Shown here piece by piece: positions 32,094 to 39,518 of a stretch of DNA of 64,000 bases; the stretch's first letter is position 1, and every line of letters begins with the position of its first letter. This DNA comes from Oscillospiraceae bacterium (GTDB lineage: Bacteria; Bacillota; Clostridia; Oscillospirales; Acutalibacteraceae): assembly GCA_015066515.1 (NCBI GenBank), contig SVOH01000001.1, forward strand, positions 62,001-126,000. Direction: 5' to 3'. The notes beneath the pieces are model-generated. The model searched no databases and had not been told where the DNA came from. It saw only the letters and a program-made list of their open reading frames with translations. The translations under genes were made by a program, and so were the position numbers.

Positions 32094-33737
32094 ATGAAAC
32101 TTGTAATAGCCTGTCTTAATTCTAAATATATACACGCATCTTTATCGCCTTGGTGTCTGCTTGCCGGTGTGCGCGAATTTTGCAAATCAGATATTGATGC
32201 AGTTGTGGTTGAAAGCACAATAAATGCCGACCTCGATAAATTTATAGCAGGCATACCAACTGCCGATATCTACGCCTTTTCGTGCTATATATGGAACGTA
32301 GAACAAACCCTTTATGTTTGCAGAAAACTAAAAGAAAAGTATAACGCAAAAATTATACTTGGCGGTCCCGAGGTAGCCTACCGCGCTGACGATATTTTAA
32401 ATAAATATGATTATATAGATTTTGTGTTGTCGGGTGAGGGTGAATTTAATTTTCCAAAGCTTGTTGATGCCATCAATTCAGAGCGTAACCTTGACTGCGT
32501 TGACGGTTTAACATACCGCAAAAACAATGAGATTTTATCTAATCCTGAAGCAGTATATACCGCAACGCCGCCAAGCCCCTATTCACAAGAGTTTTTTGAC
32601 AGCCTAAACGGCAGAATTTGTTATATCGAAACCTCTCGCGGTTGCCCTTACCGCTGTGCTTTTTGCTTGTCGGGCAGATGCGGTGGTCTGCGCTTTTTTG
32701 ATATGGATACCACAAAGCAAAACATTATTTTGCTTGCAAATTCGGGAACAAAAACCATAAAATTTGTTGACCGCACTTTTAATGCAAATTATAAACGTGC
32801 CAACGAGATTTTGCTTTTCATTAAAGAAAATTACGGCACAAAAATACCCGACGGCGTTTGTTTTCATTTTGAAATTGCGGGCGATATTTTACACCCCGAA
32901 ACGCTTGCTATTTTATCTCAAATGCCGCAGCGCTCAGTTCAGCTTGAAATTGGGATGCAGTCCTTTAACGAGGAAACGCTAAAGCGTATAAACCGTAAAA
33001 CCGACACGCAAAAACTAATTAAAAACATAAAAACGCTGCTCGGCTTTAATAATATGCACATACATATTGACCTTATCGCAGGGCTTACGGGCGAGGATTT
33101 ATTGAGCTTTAAAAATAGCTTTAATATTGGTTATAACCTACACGCTCATATGCTACAAATGGGGTTTTTAAAGCTACTTTACGGCTCGGATATGCGTGAC
33201 CACCAAGACAAATACCCTTGCGAATACAGCGCTAAACCACCCTATGAGGTTACCTCTACCCCGTGGCTTAACGCTAACGAGATTTTGCAATTAAAAAATT
33301 GTGAGGATGCATTAGAGCGACTTTATAACAGTGGTAGATTTTTGCTAACTCTCGACTATTTAATAAACGAAATTAAAATTGAACCGTTTGACTTGTTTTT
33401 TGAATTTGGCAACGAGGTTTGTGGCAATAAATTAAGTTTATCGTTGTATACAAAAAAGCTTTACGATTTTTTCAAAGATAAATGCAACAGCGAAATTTTA
33501 CGCGAAAAAATTGTTTGCGATTTGCTGTGCTCAGGCTGCGAAAAGCATATACCCGACACTTTAAAAATAAAAGACCCGCTTTACAAAAAAGTAAAAGCGG
33601 ATCTGTCAGAAAAGCTTGGTAACGATTTTGCGTTCGCAATTGTTTATAGCAAGAATAAAATTTTCGCCGTAAAGCCTGACGAGCCCAAAGATTTGTTTGG
33701 GAGGAAAGCGGGAGTATATCTTAATATAAACCAATAA
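32094..33737 (+). CDS. B12-binding domain radical SAM protein (DUF4080 type)
   Basis: A 547-residue protein with an N-terminal cobalamin-binding-like Rossmann domain (MKLVIACLNSKYIHASLSPW, IILGGPEVAY, VLSGEGEFNFPKLVD). The radical SAM core follows, with RGCPYRCAFCLSG (CX3CX2C) and LEIGMQSFNEETLKRINRKT, and then a C-terminal DUF4080-like region. The reaction is unknown. ATG 32094 follows GGGGGTGG; the frame continues upstream but covers the promoter. It is divergent from pflB. Confidence 0.88.
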   Translation: MKLVIACLNSKYIHASLSPWCLLAGVREFCKSDIDAVVVESTINADLDKFIAGIPTADIYAFSCYIWNVEQTLYVCRKLKEKYNAKIILGGPEVAYRADDILNKYDYIDFVLSGEGEFNFPKLVDAINSERNLDCVDGLTYRKNNEILSNPEAVYTATPPSPYSQEFFDSLNGRICYIETSRGCPYRCAFCLSGRCGGLRFFDMDTTKQNIILLANSGTKTIKFVDRTFNANYKRANEILLFIKENYGTKIPDGVCFHFEIAGDILHPETLAILSQMPQRSVQLEIGMQSFNEETLKRINRKTDTQKLIKNIKTLLGFNNMHIHIDLIAGLTGEDLLSFKNSFNIGYNLHAHMLQMGFLKLLYGSDMRDHQDKYPCEYSAKPPYEVTSTPWLNANEILQLKNCEDALERLYNSGRFLLTLDYLINEIKIEPFDLFFEFGNEVCGNKLSLSLYTKKLYDFFKDKCNSEILREKIVCDLLCSGCEKHIPDTLKIKDPLYKKVKADLSEKLGNDFAFAIVYSKNKIFAVKPDEPKDLFGRKAGVYLNINQ

Positions 33738-33746
33738 CATATAATG

Positions 33747-34085
33747 TTATGGATTTCCGAAAATCATACATATCACTGTAAGAAAAATTGAAAATCCACA
33801 AGTTAGGAACGGCAAAAACTGTATTAAAAAAGAAAATGTAAACTTTTCTTTTTTTCGCATAATGACAGATAAAACAATTCCGACAATGCTGAAAATAGGA
33901 GTGGCAACAAGCAGTATGCAAGCTATTAGTTGAAACACCAATAATACAGACCAGTTGTTAGATGACAAGGCTGTCAAAAACAGCAGGCCGAAAACAGACG
34001 CAAACCACGAGCAAATCGCATACAAAACAGAGAGAATTATATTGCTAATGATGCCTACGACAATGATTTTTCGCTGATTTTTCAT
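33747..34085 (-). CDS. Small membrane protein, function unknown
   Basis: A 112-residue hydrophobic protein with three probable membrane spans (near 8-38, 46-76 and 84-110) and a short basic loop (MRKKEKF). The start is supported by AAGGG nine bases upstream. It stands before (downstream of) another small membrane-protein gene on the same strand. No family recognised. Confidence 0.65.
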   Translation of the reverse strand: MKNQRKIIVVGIISNIILSVLYAICSWFASVFGLLFLTALSSNNWSVLLVFQLIACILLVATPIFSIVGIVLSVIMRKKEKFTFSFLIQFLPFLTCGFSIFLTVICMIFGNP

Positions 34086-34138
34086 ATATACACACCCTTT
34101 TAAATTAATGGAAGTATAATAAAAGCGCTTTGTAATTT

Positions 34139-34690
34139 TTATTGATTGGTTAAACTCTCGTTTGATTTTATCTTCCCGATTTCAATTAGTTGCAAAATCG
34201 CGATTATTATATGCGCAATGATGCTTATCAAGCACAGCGCACCGGCAATTTTTGCAGCGTTATTGTTATTGATTAAGCCAAAGAATACATACATTGGTCC
34301 GTAGTCGCCGCCGTCAGGAAAAGAAAGATAAAAAATTATGTATGTCACATACGAAAGCAGAGTGTAAATTTTTAATTTTTTGGAGAGAAACAGCTTTAAC
34401 ATAGCCTTTCCGTTGATAATCGCAAATAAAACATAATGGATAACGGGAAAAGCCAAAAAAGTTAGTATTAATCGGTACCAACCTATATTAAAAATCCACG
34501 ATGGTATCATTACAAAAAGGCAAAATATCATCAAAAAATAGTATTTAATGATTTCTGGACGGTTAAGCTCTTTTAATTTTTGGAACAAACGAACCAGGCG
34601 AATAATACCAAATATAAGTAAGCTTGCCAAAACAACCAAAAACAACATTAAAATTACTTTTGTAAGTAAGGCAGAAATTTGTACGTTCAT
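34139..34690 (-). CDS. Polytopic membrane protein, function unknown
   Basis: A 183-residue protein with about five hydrophobic spans, starting at an ATG preceded by GGGAG. The loop FPDGGDYGPMYVFFG carries the only notable polar pattern. It probably forms a two-gene transcript with the 112-residue membrane protein 53 bp downstream. No family recognised. Confidence 0.65.
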   Translation of the reverse strand: MNVQISALLTKVILMLFLVVLASLLIFGIIRLVRLFQKLKELNRPEIIKYYFLMIFCLFVMIPSWIFNIGWYRLILTFLAFPVIHYVLFAIINGKAMLKLFLSKKLKIYTLLSYVTYIIFYLSFPDGGDYGPMYVFFGLINNNNAAKIAGALCLISIIAHIIIAILQLIEIGKIKSNESLTNQ

Positions 34691-35068
34691 AATCTCACTC
34701 CCTTGGCACTATTATATCACATTAAACGAATCGTTGCAATGAATAAAAGCGTCTCGAATTCTTGTTAGGATAAAGGATAAAGTCTTAATGGGATTTTTCC
34801 GGCGCAACGCGCCTATCGCGCCGCAAGCGGCTTGCCCACGTCGGCGAAAACAGTCCACCGGACTGTTTTCTTCCGCTTACGCTCCCTCCTTGTTCGAATC
34901 CCTATATAAATACAAACAAAAAATAAAGCACCAACCACAAGGGTTGGTGCTTTATTTTTGGAAAGATAGTACAAATTCGAAGTTGTTTTATTTTTTTAGC
35001 TATGTGTTCGAACTCCTGCATATTTTATAGCTATAAAATACCGTTTCTTATCAATATGTTGGAAATTA
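34691..35068. repeat. Intergenic repeat-rich segment
   Basis: No gene is supported. It holds a GC-rich patch (34800-34890) with a perfect 11-bp palindrome GAAAACAGTCC-ACC-GGACTGTTTTC (34846-34870). A terminator-type hairpin AAAGCACCAACC/GGTTGGTGCTTT follows (about 34922-34951), and there are two isolated T-loop-like octamers (GTTCGAAT near 34893, GTTCGAAC near 35006) without the rest of a tRNA. It looks like scars of small intergenic repeat elements. Confidence 0.5.
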
Positions 35069-35572
35069 TTAATTTAATTTGTTTAACAAGAAATGTGGTT
35101 GCTGTCCAATTACAATTAAGTCTGTCACATCAAAAATATCATATCCCATTTTTTCATATTCTTGACAAAATTCTTGTTCGCTCAAATATATGATTTCTTG
35201 ACCGTACCACTCTTTAGAAGATTGCGGTGTAAGTTCTAAATATATAATTTTATTTTCCGCAAGAAATGTAAGTATTGTATGTGCCTTGTTTTTGTGCTTA
35301 TTGTATATTAGCCATATTTTACTTGGAATACTTAGTTTAGTAAGCATCCACTTCATTACTAAAACAATGTCTATGCAAGTTCCAATTTTTTCTCGTATTG
35401 TTAATTGCGGTTCTTGAATCAGATAAATCGTTTTTGAAAGACAATAATATTCATTATCAAAGCCGTTTTTCATATTTGGTTTATACTTTTTTCCATCCAA
35501 TATAAAACCATACTCAAAATTATTGTTAAATAACTCTGACTTTAATATGTCGCATATTTCACGAATTGTCAT
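35069..35572 (-). CDS. Transglutaminase-like fold protein (cargo of a four-helix-bundle module)
   Basis: A 167-residue soluble protein. GTCIDIVLVMKWMLTKLSIP, KNKAHTILTFL and IIYLELTPQ supply the spaced Cys, His and acidic positions of the transglutaminase/papain-like fold, so a peptidase or amidase activity is possible but unproven. It starts with MTI, as does the unrelated cargo at 1592-2323, and its ATG overlaps the stop of the upstream four-helix-bundle gene. The junction DNA is conserved between the two loci. Confidence 0.65.
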   Translation of the reverse strand: MTIREICDILKSELFNNNFEYGFILDGKKYKPNMKNGFDNEYYCLSKTIYLIQEPQLTIREKIGTCIDIVLVMKWMLTKLSIPSKIWLIYNKHKNKAHTILTFLAENKIIYLELTPQSSKEWYGQEIIYLSEQEFCQEYEKMGYDIFDVTDLIVIGQQPHFLLNKLN

Positions 35573-35916
35573 TTGTTATTCTCCTTTGCGGTGTTGATAG
35601 AGGCGATTAATATTCGTTTTATTTCAACACATTTATTAAGTAATTCTTTATCATTATAATATCCGCTTTCAATTAGCAGTTCAATCCAATACTCGTTCTC
35701 GCTACATTCCTTAAGTGCGATTTGAAGTTTTGCAACGAAATCTGCCTTTCCGTGTGCATAAAATGCCTCTCTAATATTTGCACCAATACTTGTTCCTGAA
35801 CGCAAAAACTGATTTATCAAAGCGCTTTCACATTTTACGTTTCTTAATTCCTTACACACTTTTATAACAGTAAGTGCAAATTCTTTTGATTTTATAATTA
35901 AAGGACTCTCGGTCAT
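35569..35916 (-). CDS. Four-helix-bundle protein (23S rRNA intervening-sequence protein family), second copy
   Basis: A 115-residue paralogue of the protein at 2320-2670. It shares SPLIIKSKEFAL, FLRSGTSIGANIREA, DFVAKLQIALKE and the C-terminus CVEIKRILIASINTAKENNK. ATG 35916 lies after GGTGGG. As in the first locus it is about 185 bp downstream of a tRNA (tRNA-Gln), on the same strand, with a terminator and low-complexity repeats between, and it overlaps its cargo gene by 4 nt. Confidence 0.85.
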   Translation of the reverse strand: MTESPLIIKSKEFALTVIKVCKELRNVKCESALINQFLRSGTSIGANIREAFYAHGKADFVAKLQIALKECSENEYWIELLIESGYYNDKELLNKCVEIKRILIASINTAKENNK

Positions 35917-36065
35917 AATAAACCCACCTTTCACATTTATTATACTTTCTATAAATTAAAAAAGCAAGGCAAAGCCTTGCAAAATACTTCTTCACTATTC
36001 ACTATTACTTATTACTTGCCAAAATCGACTTAAAGAGAAAAGTGAAGAGTGAAGAGGTAAAAAGT

Positions 36066-36099
36066 AAATCGACAAACCTCTGTCGAGATTTGTCGATTT
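36066..36099 (-). terminator. Terminator of tRNA-Gln
   Basis: Perfect stem AAATCGACAAA/TTTGTCGATTT with an inner TCTCGACAGAGG loop, followed on the minus strand by ACTTTTT. Confidence 0.85.
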
Positions 36100-36102
36100 T
36101 GG

Positions 36103-36173
36103 CTGGGGAATAGGGATTCGAACCCCAACAAACAGAGTCAGAGTCTGTCGTGCTACCGTTACACAATTCCCCA
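36103..36173 (-). tRNA. tRNA-Gln (anticodon CTG)
   Basis: 71-nt cloverleaf on the minus strand: acceptor TGGGGAA/TTCCCCA, D-arm region GTAACGGTAGCAC, anticodon stem ACAGA/TCTGT with loop CTCTGAC (CTG at 36139-36141), T-arm GGGGTTCGAATCCC. CCA not encoded. Confidence 0.95.
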
Positions 36174-36581
36174 ATATTTAATTGAGCAATACTTATTATA
36201 TTACTTTTTTTTGATAAGTCAAGAAAATTTTTGCTAAATTTTAAAAATCTTTCGTTCCGCCTTGCCGTAACGGCTTAATGATAACCTGAACTTAATTTCA
36301 GGTGGGTTTTCGCCAAGCGGTTTCGCGCTCCCTTCTTCCGAACTCGGCACCGCCGCGGGAGGTCTGCAAACCCGCCGCCTGAGCAGAAATCCCTTTTTAT
36401 TATCTTGTAGGGTTATATAAGCCTCGATACACGCACAAGGCAGAACGTAACAATTGAAAATTGAAAGTTGAAAGTTGAAAATTAATATGTTTCGCAAGGC
36501 GAAAATGTTATATTAGTGCCGAAGGCACACAATAATTTTCCATTTTCAACTCTCCATTAGTAACCGACAACGAGTTGTCGG
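36174..36581. repeat. Intergenic repeat-rich segment between tRNA-Gln and the DUF1292 gene
   Basis: No gene is supported. From left to right there is a GC-richer block (36245-36400) with hairpin ACCTGAA/TTCAGGT. A tandem TTGAAAR run follows (36453-36483, four units), then two short hairpins, TTTCGC-AAG-GCGAAA (36490-36504) and GTGCC-GAA-GGCAC (36516-36528). The segment ends at the DUF1292 terminator. This composition is typical of decayed intergenic repeats. Confidence 0.5.
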
Positions 36582-36586
36582 TTACT
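36559..36586 (-). terminator. Terminator of the DUF1292 gene
   Basis: Perfect 13-bp stem AGTAACCGACAAC/GTTGTCGGTTACT with a 2-nt centre, overlapping the stop codon. Confidence 0.75.
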
Positions 36587-36893
36587 TCTCGTCTACTTCA
36601 AAACGGTCTTGAAGTCGGTCAACAAATGCGTCGGCTACCATTTCATACTCATCGTCATTTTCAATTTCATAGAAATATTCCTCGCCGTCGTCTTCGCCAA
36701 CCTTTACGATTACAAGCTCGCCCGAATCATCGAGCATCGCTTTTGGATCGTCATACACCGGAAGAAGCGCTAAATATCTTGCTTCGTCGGTTTCGATTGC
36801 GTCCAAAACCTCAAAATTATATTCCTTTCCCTCGTCGTCAACAAGTGAAACTATATCGGGATTGTATTCTTCGTTTTTGATTTCTTCGCTCAT
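36582..36893 (-). CDS. DUF1292 family protein
   Basis: A 103-residue, strongly acidic cytoplasmic protein with the DUF1292 pattern: IVSLVDDEGKEYNFEVLDAI, ARYLALLPV, LVIVKVGEDDGEEYFYEIEND, and the C-terminal EYEMVADAFVDRL. The function is unknown; in many clostridia such genes sit near ruvX/alaS, which are not present here. GGAGG precedes the ATG, and a promoter lies at 36928-36956. Confidence 0.88.
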   Translation of the reverse strand: MSEEIKNEEYNPDIVSLVDDEGKEYNFEVLDAIETDEARYLALLPVYDDPKAMLDDSGELVIVKVGEDDGEEYFYEIENDDEYEMVADAFVDRLQDRFEVDEK

Positions 36894-36927
36894 TTTTTAT
36901 GCCTCCAATCTTTTTCGCAACATATCT

Positions 36928-36956
36928 ATTTTACCCCAAAATTTGCTTTCAGTCAA
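36928..36956 (-). promoter_or_regulatory. Promoter of the DUF1292 gene
   Basis: On the minus strand TTGACT (36951-36956), 17-bp spacer, TAAAAT (36928-36933). Confidence 0.65.
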
Positions 36957-37046
36957 TAGAATACTTTTCCTTTTGTGTAAATTATCAAAAACGGCTCTTA
37001 AATTTTAGTTCTTTATACAAAATAAATAAAAGTTATCAACTTTTTG

Positions 37047-37075
37047 TTGACAAATTGTAGATATTAGCATATAAT
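37047..37075 (+). promoter_or_regulatory. Promoter of the five-repeat RNA
   Basis: Consensus TTGACA (37047-37052), 17-bp spacer, TATAAT (37070-37075); start predicted near 37082. Confidence 0.85.
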
Positions 37076-37081
37076 ATAGAC

Positions 37082-37453
37082 GAAGAGAAAAGAAAGGAGC
37101 GGTAAAACGCTATGAGGGAAACTCCACCAGCAAATTTAAAAAAATAATTTGAAAGGCGTGAGTCCAATGTACAGGTAAACCTGTAAACCCAAAGACTATA
37201 TTTAAGTAAAGGACTGAGTCCAAAGGTTTAAGTAGTTTTCAATTCAAAACTATATTTTAGTAGAGGCGTGAGTCCGAAGGTTTAGTTAATTTTTAACTCA
37301 AAACTATAAATAAGCAAAGGAATGAGTCCGAAAGTTTAGTTAGTTTTATTTTCAAAAACTAAAATATACAGACGGTGAGTCCGATGTACAGTTAAAACTT
37401 AATAAATGAATTATGGCCCCCACAGGTGAAAGATGTGGGGGCTTTCCGTTTTT
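37082..37453 (+). ncRNA. Candidate noncoding RNA built of five ~54-nt repeats
   Basis: From a perfect promoter to a strong terminator there is no gene of normal size. After a 5' hairpin region (AGCG/CGCT inside GGAG/CTCC), the core TGAGTCC recurs at 37159, 37215, 37269, 37323 and 37376. The spacing is 56, 54, 54 and 53 nt, and the core is usually preceded by AAAGG or GAGG. Each core is followed by its own AT-rich hairpin whose sequence differs but whose pairing is kept: ACAGGT/ACCTGT, TAGTTTT/AAAACTA, AGTTAA/TTAACT, TTAGTTTT/AAAACTAA, AGTT/AACT. I recognise no known RNA class. Confidence 0.75.
37416..37453 (+). terminator. Terminator of the five-repeat RNA
   Basis: Perfect 9-bp stem GCCCCCACA/TGTGGGGGC followed by TTTCCGTTTTTA. 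Confidence 0.88.
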
Positions 37454-37473
37454 ATTGTTACAAATTATAAGTA

Positions 37474-38484
37474 CTATCCATTCCATTCAACATATTCGGC
37501 GTCGTATGACAAAGCGGTAAATTTATCCATAACCGACGAGGGAGCATATATCGTCAGCGTTACATTTCGCTGATACGAATTGGAAAAGGCATAGTTTGCG
37601 ATGGTTACTTTGCCAGACTTAATATATACGCGTGTGAGCTGACGGCAAGACATAAATGCGTTGCTCTTAATCTCCGTAACGTTTGCGGGAATGATTATCT
37701 CGGTAAGCGAATTGCAGTTTGCAAAGGCCTGTTCGTCTATATATTTTAGTGTATCGGGCAAGGTTATGCTTTTTAAATCCTGCTCATAGTAAAAGGCCTG
37801 CAAACCAATACCGATAACTGTTTTACCGTCAATTTGTGAGGGAACTTCATAACTGCCGGTAGCGTTGTAATTTTCAATTCCGGTAATTTCAACCCCGCCG
37901 TCAACTGCTTTTACTTCCCAGGTCGGCTTGGTAGGCTCTTCTTTCTTGCTAGGGGTAGGTGTTGACGAGGCTTGCTCAGAGGAGCTTTCATCTACCCGCT
38001 CACCGTTTGATGAGTTGTCAATTATGGGTGAAGACGGGGGGTCATCGGTTTTTCCGTCATCAGTAGTCGAAGAATTTTCGTTTGTGGTGCTTTCGGTATG
38101 AGCACTATCAAAATCGTTTTTATTTGTATGGGGAGTACTCGCTTCGACCGAATTGTTGTTAAACGTTTGGTTTTCGCCCGATATGTTTTCGCTATTAATT
38201 TCTATGTTTTCCTCCGATGTAGGCGGGTTTAACGAGGATAAAATCATAGTCGAATTTTTGTTGATTGAGGAATGACCTGAAGGAGTATTTTTGCCGCCGT
38301 TAAGTATCAACAGTATTATTGCGCAAGTGAGCAACGCCAATAACGTCCCGATTAAAGCAAATGGCCAATATGGCTTTAGGGTTTTGTTTTTAACTGCGGT
38401 TTTATCGCTCAACTGCCGCATACAGTATAAACAAAACTCGGCATCATCTAAAATTTCGGCCGAGCAATACGGACATTTTTTCAT
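37474..38484 (-). CDS. Membrane-anchored protein with N-terminal zinc ribbon and C-terminal leucine-rich repeats
   Basis: A 336-residue protein in four parts: a cytoplasmic zinc ribbon (CPYCSAEILDDAEFCLYC, residues 4-21), one membrane span (about 40-62), a long Ser/Thr/Asn/Pro-rich linker (65-185), and an extracellular BspA-type LRR region (GLQAFYYEQDLKSITLPDTL, IDEQAFANCNSLTEIIIP, IKSNAFMSCRQLTRVYI). The order suggests signal coupling or adhesion across the membrane; the ligand is unknown. It follows the HTH gene by 6 bp and shares its transcript. A Ser/Thr kinase-like gene lies nearby. Confidence 0.8.
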   Translation of the reverse strand: MKKCPYCSAEILDDAEFCLYCMRQLSDKTAVKNKTLKPYWPFALIGTLLALLTCAIILLILNGGKNTPSGHSSINKNSTMILSSLNPPTSEENIEINSENISGENQTFNNNSVEASTPHTNKNDFDSAHTESTTNENSSTTDDGKTDDPPSSPIIDNSSNGERVDESSSEQASSTPTPSKKEEPTKPTWEVKAVDGGVEITGIENYNATGSYEVPSQIDGKTVIGIGLQAFYYEQDLKSITLPDTLKYIDEQAFANCNSLTEIIIPANVTEIKSNAFMSCRQLTRVYIKSGKVTIANYAFSNSYQRNVTLTIYAPSSVMDKFTALSYDAEYVEWNG

Positions 38485-38490
38485 AATATA

Positions 38491-38913
38491 TCAACCCAAT
38501 GTTTCAAGGCCGTACTCGTATAGCAGGCCGTTAATTTTAATAAGGTTATAACCTTTATGTATACCAAACGCAATTATGCAGTCGAAGGGGTTTTTTACAT
38601 AAAGCGGTGCATATCCCGAGCGGCGCAGCAGCAGTTGAACCTCATCAAGTGGCAACTGCATACCGATTGCTATGCACAACAGCTTTGAGCGGTCGGGCAT
38701 ACGGCTGCCCGCAAAAATTTGATAGGCATAAATTTCATTGATTTCAGAGGATTTTACCGCTTCTGATTTTTTAATATTGTATTTTTTAAGCAGAGCTTCG
38801 AGATTTTCGCATAGCTCTGTTTTTGTTATATTCTCTTGATTTTCGTTGAAAAATTCTTTGAAATCGGAACAGTTTTCAAGTTCTTTTAGCATTTCGGAGG
38901 TGTCTTTTTTCAT
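38491..38913 (-). CDS. Helix-turn-helix-like protein of the kinase-associated type
   Basis: A 140-residue protein. Residues ~32-105 form an XRE-like helical domain (LCENLEALLKKYNIKKSEAVKSS, IYAYQIFAGSRMPDRSKLLCIAIG), continuing into a C-terminal extension (VQLLLRRSGYAPLYVKNPFD, LIKINGLLYEYGLETL). Similar HTH proteins are commonly seen beside Ser/Thr kinase genes with the DFN motif in Clostridia, as at 40790-41494 here. DNA targets are unknown. First gene of a two-gene transcript with the zinc-ribbon/LRR protein. Confidence 0.75.
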   Translation of the reverse strand: MKKDTSEMLKELENCSDFKEFFNENQENITKTELCENLEALLKKYNIKKSEAVKSSEINEIYAYQIFAGSRMPDRSKLLCIAIGMQLPLDEVQLLLRRSGYAPLYVKNPFDCIIAFGIHKGYNLIKINGLLYEYGLETLG

Positions 38914-39043
38914 ATCTAATCCCTTCTTTTTGGCAAAATTTTATCATAAATAATGCTTACAGTCAACTTTTAAAAATATTTTAAAAATTAAGCTGAGCGC
39001 TTAGGACAAAATTGACCTAAACATTTATAATACTTATCGAAGG

Positions 39044-39382
39044 TTAAAGATCATCAATTTTATCTGCAAGGGCTTTAACTGTGGATAAAAAGATTTTAAC
39101 TTTCTCTCCGTCCTTGTCGGCCAGCTGGGCGGAGATTCCTTTAAACACAGTGTTCATATCGTTTTGCGAATCAAAAAACAGATAATCCATGCTGACATTC
39201 AGTTCTTTTGATATTTTGTAAAGCGTTTCAAGCGAGGGTATTCGTGTACCGCGCTCAATGTGACCTACGTGCGCTGTCGAGATTTGGCAAATTTCGCCCA
39301 ATTTTTCCTGACTTAAGCCGTGTTGCTTTCGTGCTGCGCGAATTCTACCACCCAGCGCGACATAATTTATAGTTTTATCCAT
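39044..39382 (-). CDS. XRE-family transcriptional regulator
   Basis: A 112-residue protein with an N-terminal HTH_3 domain (GGRIRAARKQHGLSQEKLGEI, STAHVGHIERGTRIPSLETL, LNVSMDYLF) and a short helical C-terminal region. ATG 39382 follows GAGGTG. It is divergent from the membrane-anchored gene at 39519, and two copies of an AAGCATTAA-N2-ATG motif lie between them, one within the promoter of that gene, so repression of its neighbour is likely. Confidence 0.88.
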   Translation of the reverse strand: MDKTINYVALGGRIRAARKQHGLSQEKLGEICQISTAHVGHIERGTRIPSLETLYKISKELNVSMDYLFFDSQNDMNTVFKGISAQLADKDGEKVKIFLSTVKALADKIDDL

Positions 39383-39422
39383 AACAATCACCTCACTGCT
39401 ACTGATTATATTTTAATTCAAT

Positions 39423-39480
39423 AAGCATTAATTATGAATAAACCATAAGAATTAAAAGTTGACAACAAGCATTAAAAATG
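39423..39480. promoter_or_regulatory. Two direct-repeat operator candidates between the XRE gene and its neighbour
   Basis: AAGCATTAATTATG (39423-39436) and AAGCATTAAAAATG (39467-39480) share 12 of 14 bases, 44 bp apart, on the same strand. The second fills the spacer of the promoter TTGACA (39459-39464)/TATATT (39482-39487). Confidence 0.5.
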
Positions 39481-39487
39481 CTATATT
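39459..39487 (+). promoter_or_regulatory. Promoter of the 39519 gene
   Basis: TTGACA, 17-bp spacer, TATATT. Confidence 0.7.
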
Positions 39488-39518
39488 ATTTTACATGAAA
39501 CATATGGAGGACAAAAAT

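Noticed and set aside
34885-35020. Partial tRNA genes, because of GTTCGAATCC and GTTCGAACTC
   Set aside because: Only T-loop-like octamers are present; no acceptor, anticodon or D-arm can be drawn.
34788-35030. 80-codon plus-strand ORF
   Set aside because: It spans the GC-rich palindrome and a terminator-like hairpin in repeat DNA.
36234-36497. 87-codon minus-strand ORF
   Set aside because: It runs through low-complexity TTGAAAR repeats and hairpin-rich intergenic DNA, has no ribosome-binding site and no protein-like composition.
37159-37382. CRISPR array suggested by five evenly spaced repeats
   Set aside because: The conserved core is only 7-11 nt, the rest pairs within each unit, the interval sequences resemble each other, and there are no cas genes; promoter and terminator fit a single RNA.
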